Source: an uncultured Oscillospiraceae bacterium (GTDB lineage Bacteria; Bacillota; Clostridia; Oscillospirales; Acutalibacteraceae). From it: a DNA stretch of 64,000 nt. The notes beneath the pieces are model-generated. The model had not been told where the DNA came from. It did no database searches and saw nothing but the letters and a program-made list of their open reading frames with translations. A program made the position numbers and the translations under genes. Below, piece by piece: positions 60,624 through 64,000 of the stretch (its first letter is position 1; every line of letters starts with the position of its first letter). The stretch covers positions 1 through 64,000 of the forward strand of contig UQQR01000006.1 in NCBI GenBank assembly GCA_900543215.1, given 5' to 3'.

Positions 60624-63032
60624 ATGTCTGTAACAGTTGAAAACAGCTTGAATATAATGCCGGTTTTGCCGCTCAGGGGACTTGTGGTGTTCCCGGGTTC
60701 CGTGCTTTCGTTTGATGTGGCACGAAAAAAATCGGTTGCGGCGGTTAAATACGCAATGGAGCATAACCGCCTTATTTATACGGTCGCACAAAAGGAAATT
60801 TACACCGAAGACCCCACGCCAGATGATGTTTACACAGTCGGCTGTGTCGCAAAGGTAAGACAGGTGCTTAAAATATCCGATTCCGTGGTTAAAATACTTG
60901 TAGAGGGCGTTTACCGCGCGGAGCACAAAAATTCCTTTGCCGAGGGCGGCGGTTATCTGTCGGCGGCTGTTGAGAAGCTCGAGGATACGCCGGTAAAAAA
61001 CCGTCCTGTTTATATGGAGTCGCTTGTAAGAAGAATAAGAACTCAATTTGAAAAATATGTCGAGGTGTATTCAAATGTTTCGCCCGATATTATAATGCAG
61101 GTCGCCGCGTTTGACGATGCGGGCAAGCTTGCGGATTTTATTGCTTCAAGCGTACCCGCGCCCTATGACGATAAGCAATATGTGCTTGAACAGACAAACC
61201 CCGTGCACCGTGCTAAAATTCTTATTGAAATGCTTAATAAGGAACGGGAAATCGGTGAAATAGATAAGCGCATAGGCGAAAAAACCAAGGCGGCTATTGA
61301 CGAAAATCAGCGTGAGTATTATTTAAGAGAACAAATCAAAGCCATAAGCAACGAGCTTTACGGCGACGAGACAGCGGACGAAATTGACGATTACCATACT
61401 AAAATCGAGGCGCTTAAAGCCGACGATTCGGTAAAGGAAGCGCTCCATTTGCAGGTAAACAAACTTGCAAAGATGCCCGGCGGCTCGCACGAGGGAACTG
61501 TTGTAAGGAACTATCTTGACACCTGTCTTGAACTGCCGTGGAATAAGGACACAAAGACCCAAACCGATGTTAAAAAGGCTGAAAAGATACTTGACCGTGA
61601 CATTTACGGAATGAAAAAGGTTAAAGAAAGAATACTTGAAATGCTTTCGGTATATACCTTAGCGCCCGATATTAAAGGTCAGATAATATGTCTTGTAGGT
61701 CCTCCGGGCGTAGGCAAGACTTCAATCGGTAAAACAATTTCCGAGTGTATGGGCAGAAAATTTGCGAGAATTTCCCTCGGCGGAGTTCACGACGAGGCGG
61801 AAATCAGAGGACACAGAAAAACCTACATAGGCGCCATGCCCGGTAAAATTATCGAAGCCGTAAAGCATGCGGGCAGCGGTAATCCGTTAATACTTCTTGA
61901 TGAGGTAGATAAGCTCGGAAGCGATTATAAGGGCGACCCGTCCTCGGCTTTGCTTGAGGTGCTTGATCCCGAACAAAACGGCACATTTACCGACAATTTT
62001 ATCGAGATACCGTACGATTTAAGCAGAACGGTATTTATAGCCACCGCTAATGACGCCGGTACCATTCCGGCACCTCTGCTTGACCGTATGGAGGTAATTG
62101 AGGTACCGAGCTATACCCGTGAAGAAAAATTCAATATCGCAAAACGGCACCTTGTTAAAAAGGTGTCTTTGCGCCACGGACTTACAGGTAAGAATTTTAA
62201 GATTACGGACGGGGCTATATATTGCCTTATTGATTTTTATACAAGAGAGGCAGGCGTGCGCCGTCTTGAACGCACGATAGCCTCGCTTTGCAGAAAGGCG
62301 GCTCGGCTTATTGCGTCGGGCGAGCAAAAATCCGTAACGGTAACTGAGCAAACAGCGGAAAAAATGCTCGGCCACAAGCGTTATAAGCCCGAATCCCTGC
62401 TTGAAATGGACAGCGTGGGCATAATTAACGGTCTTGCGTGGACGAGCGTGGGCGGCGAAATTATGCAGCTTGAAGTGGCTGTTATGGACGGAACGGGCAA
62501 GGTTGAGCTTACGGGTTCTCTCGGTGATGTTATGAAAGAATCGGCAATGTCGGCGGTAAGCTATGTTCGTTCCAATGCGGCAAGGCTCGGCATAGACTCC
62601 GATTTTTATAAAAACCGTGATATTCATATTCACGCAACAGAGGCCGCGGTTCCCAAAGACGGACCCTCTGCCGGCGTTACAATAACCGTAGGGCTTGTTT
62701 CGGCGCTTACGGGTAAGCCTGTCAAAAAAGATATTGCAATGACAGGCGAGGTAACTATAAGGGGAAGAGTACTCCCGATAGGCGGCTTGCGTGAAAAATC
62801 AATGGCGGCGTACCGCGGCGGTATAAAAACAGTATTTATACCAAAGGATAATATTGCGGATCTTGATGAGGTTGATACAGTCGTAAAGGAAAAAGTACGC
62901 TTTGTTCCCGTTTCCGATGTTGACGAGATAATCCGCTGCGCTTATTCCGAGCCGGACAGTGAAAAAAAGGAAAGTCCTGTTTTTCCTCCCGTTATTAAAT
63001 CGCCTATAAGTGCCGGCAGAATAAGTCAGTAG
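60624..63032 (+). CDS. lon: ATP-dependent protease Lon (LonA)
   Basis: An 802-residue protease. Order: LON substrate-binding domain (about 10-200), a coiled-coil stretch, the AAA+ domain with Walker A GPPGVGKTSIGK (near 355) and Walker B LILLDEVDKLGSDY, then the protease domain with the Ser of KDGPSAGVT and the Lys in the GEVTIRGRVLPIGGLREK region. TAGGAGAG precedes the ATG at 60624; an upstream in-frame ATG overlaps the lipoprotein gene. It degrades misfolded and regulatory proteins. ysxC follows by 9 nt, an order known from other Firmicutes. Confidence 0.97.
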   Translation: MSVTVENSLNIMPVLPLRGLVVFPGSVLSFDVARKKSVAAVKYAMEHNRLIYTVAQKEIYTEDPTPDDVYTVGCVAKVRQVLKISDSVVKILVEGVYRAEHKNSFAEGGGYLSAAVEKLEDTPVKNRPVYMESLVRRIRTQFEKYVEVYSNVSPDIIMQVAAFDDAGKLADFIASSVPAPYDDKQYVLEQTNPVHRAKILIEMLNKEREIGEIDKRIGEKTKAAIDENQREYYLREQIKAISNELYGDETADEIDDYHTKIEALKADDSVKEALHLQVNKLAKMPGGSHEGTVVRNYLDTCLELPWNKDTKTQTDVKKAEKILDRDIYGMKKVKERILEMLSVYTLAPDIKGQIICLVGPPGVGKTSIGKTISECMGRKFARISLGGVHDEAEIRGHRKTYIGAMPGKIIEAVKHAGSGNPLILLDEVDKLGSDYKGDPSSALLEVLDPEQNGTFTDNFIEIPYDLSRTVFIATANDAGTIPAPLLDRMEVIEVPSYTREEKFNIAKRHLVKKVSLRHGLTGKNFKITDGAIYCLIDFYTREAGVRRLERTIASLCRKAARLIASGEQKSVTVTEQTAEKMLGHKRYKPESLLEMDSVGIINGLAWTSVGGEIMQLEVAVMDGTGKVELTGSLGDVMKESAMSAVSYVRSNAARLGIDSDFYKNRDIHIHATEAAVPKDGPSAGVTITVGLVSALTGKPVKKDIAMTGEVTIRGRVLPIGGLREKSMAAYRGGIKTVFIPKDNIADLDEVDTVVKEKVRFVPVSDVDEIIRCAYSEPDSEKKESPVFPPVIKSPISAGRISQ

Positions 63033-63041
63033 GTAAGTCTT

Positions 63042-63623
63042 ATGAATTATAACAATGCAGTTTTTGAAAAAGCATATGCTACACCAGAACAGCTGGAAAT
63101 TTCCGATTTGCCTGAATTTTGCTTTTGCGGCCGCTCGAATGTCGGAAAATCCTCGCTTATCAATCGTGTTTTGGGCAGAAAATCTATTGCGCGTGTAAGC
63201 TCAAAGCCCGGAAAAACAATTACCGTAAACTTTTATAAGGTTGACGGCGTAAGGCTTGTTGATTTGCCGGGTTACGGTTACGCAAAGGTTCCGTTTGCCG
63301 AAAAGAGCCGTTGGTCGCTTCTTATGGAGCATTATTTCCGCTCGGGCAGGGATATAAGAATGGTTTTTCAGCTTATTGATATGCGGCATCCGGCAACCGA
63401 TTTTGATATTTCTATGCTTGAATTTTTGCGGCATATGAATATCCCGTACAAGGTTATTCTCACAAAATCGGATAAACTTAACAAAACCGAAACCGAGCAA
63501 AGACTTTCACTTATAAGGGAAGAACTCGGCAGTCTATCGCACGGTACGGATATTATTCCGTTCTCTTCGCTTAAGGGAACGGACGGCGAGCTGATAAGGC
63601 AGATTATTGAAAATAATATGTGA
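63042..63623 (+). CDS. ysxC: Ribosome biogenesis GTPase YsxC/EngB
   Basis: A 193-residue essential GTPase of late 50S assembly. GTPase motifs: G1 GRSNVGKSSLIN, G3 DLPGYGYAKV, G4 TKSDKL and G5 near FSSLKGT. TAGGTAAGTCTT precedes the ATG. It immediately follows lon, the arrangement lon-ysxC being common in Firmicutes. Confidence 0.96.
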   Translation: MNYNNAVFEKAYATPEQLEISDLPEFCFCGRSNVGKSSLINRVLGRKSIARVSSKPGKTITVNFYKVDGVRLVDLPGYGYAKVPFAEKSRWSLLMEHYFRSGRDIRMVFQLIDMRHPATDFDISMLEFLRHMNIPYKVILTKSDKLNKTETEQRLSLIREELGSLSHGTDIIPFSSLKGTDGELIRQIIENNM

Positions 63624-63629
63624 TTATCG

Positions 63630-63658
63630 TTGACTTTTTATGCCGTAAATGGTATACT
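63630..63658 (+). promoter_or_regulatory. Promoter of the T-box leader
   Basis: TTGACT (63630-63635) and TATACT (63653-63658) with 17-bp spacer, a few bases before the T-box leader begins. Confidence 0.7.
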
Positions 63659-63669
63659 TTATTTGTAAA

Positions 63670-63915
63670 ATGCGACGATTGAGAGAAGTAGTATTGCTTA
63701 AAGACGCAAAGAGAGCCGGCGGCGCTGTGAATCCGGCCGTCCCGTGATACGAATAACACTCAGGAGCAGCAAGCCGAACACGCAATAAGTAGGTAAGCCG
63801 TATGTGATGCGTTAAATCATACCGTTTGGGTTTAAGTGACCGTTATGGTAAATTAGGTGGCACCGCGGATAGCGTCTATTCGTCCTAATGCTTTAGGATA
63901 AATAGGCGCATTTTT
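63670..63915 (+). ncRNA. T-box riboswitch, probable Asn (AAC) specifier
   Basis: A leader of about 245 nt that senses uncharged tRNA. AAAGAGAGCCGGC and GTGAATCCGGC (63708-63737 region) are the stem I AGAGAG/GNUG-type elements. The specifier loop GAATAACAC holds AAC at 63755-63757, followed by the usual A. The T-box bulge sequence AGGTGGCACCGCGG is at 63855-63868. The terminator follows: GCGTCTATT (63872-63880) with AATAGGCGC (63901-63909), the inner TCCTAA with TTAGGA, then T-runs. The AAC codon fits an asparaginyl-tRNA synthetase gene downstream. Confidence 0.9.
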
Positions 63916-63938
63916 ATTTTTTTAAGGAGCAGTGATCT

Positions 63939-64000
63939 ATGAAACACACCGATATTATTGAAATTTTTGATGATAAGTCGCTTGTCGGTACGGATACCGT
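63939..64000 (+). CDS. asnS: Start of probable asparaginyl-tRNA synthetase (partial)
   Basis: Only the first 20 codons are inside the window: KHTDIIEIFDDKSLVGTD follows the Met. This resembles the N-terminus of class II AsnRS of Clostridia just before the OB-fold. AAGGAG lies 10 nt before the ATG. Support for asnS comes mostly from the AAC specifier of the T-box; another Asn-responsive gene is possible. Confidence 0.6.
   Translation, partial: MKHTDIIEIFDDKSLVGTDT

Noticed and set aside
1..64000. CRISPR arrays, tRNA or rRNA genes, insertion sequences
   Set aside because: No regularly spaced repeats, cloverleaf-like sequences, rRNA segments, transposase motifs or terminal inverted repeats were recognised by eye in the intergenic regions. 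A covariance or repeat search would be needed to exclude them fully.

Overview
This window is chromosomal DNA of a low-to-mid GC, Gram-positive, spore-forming anaerobe of the class Clostridia, most likely an Oscillospirales (Ruminococcaceae-like) gut bacterium. Grounds: strong GGAGG-type ribosome sites, frequent TTG/GTG starts, a T-box leader, type III glutamine synthetase, an NtpFIKECGABD-type V-ATPase, a SipL-like SPOCS/LysM spore coat protein, NfnAB, ThyX, and no outer-membrane genes. The genus is not determined. No rRNA, tRNA, CRISPR array, insertion sequence or integrase is visible. Most of the window is core genome.

Region by region. 1-8.6 kb: the 3' end of leuS, secG, rpsU, yqeG, nfo, a P-type ATPase with unusual catalytic motifs, an unknown membrane-anchored protein and glnN. 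8.6-9.2 kb: a decay zone where a broken AraC-family regulator abuts the C-terminal stump of a quinone oxidoreductase. 9.2-18.6 kb: a MacB-like ABC protein, a class A PBP with trmO, then a fermentative iron alcohol dehydrogenase with NfnAB. 18.7-21.5 kb (minus): rpsO-pnp, with a long hairpin in the pnp leader. 21.6-25.8 kb: a MarR repressor with its operator and a heterodimeric ABC exporter. 25.9-32.2 kb: sipL, then a minus-strand operon of alpha/beta hydrolase, membrane-linked MurF, Ddl and a CDF metal exporter. 32.3-41 kb: a complete nine-gene V-ATPase operon whose K subunit carries the Na+-binding ligand set. 41-42.2 kb: three tandem small XRE regulators divergent from a SLOG-fold gene, with two matched operators in between. 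42.2-51.2 kb: azlCD, greA, thyX-tmk, a DJ-1 protein, mltG, a U32 peptidase and trkA-trkH. 51.2-55.5 kb: a second FtsX-type ABC system and a C39-like secreted protease. 55.6-64 kb: murI, a DUF1934 gene, argS, pncB, a lipoprotein gene, lon and ysxC, then an Asn-type T-box leader and the start of a probable asnS.

How the genes fit together. Cell-wall synthesis is spread through the window (class A PBP, murF, ddl, murI, mltG). Ion economy is another theme: probable Na+ V-ATPase, TrkAH potassium uptake, a calcium-type P-ATPase and a CDF exporter. Redox balance is served by the alcohol dehydrogenase and NfnAB. The least ordinary pieces are the XRE/SLOG module, the divergent P-ATPase, the pnp leader structure and the AraC/oxidoreductase scar.
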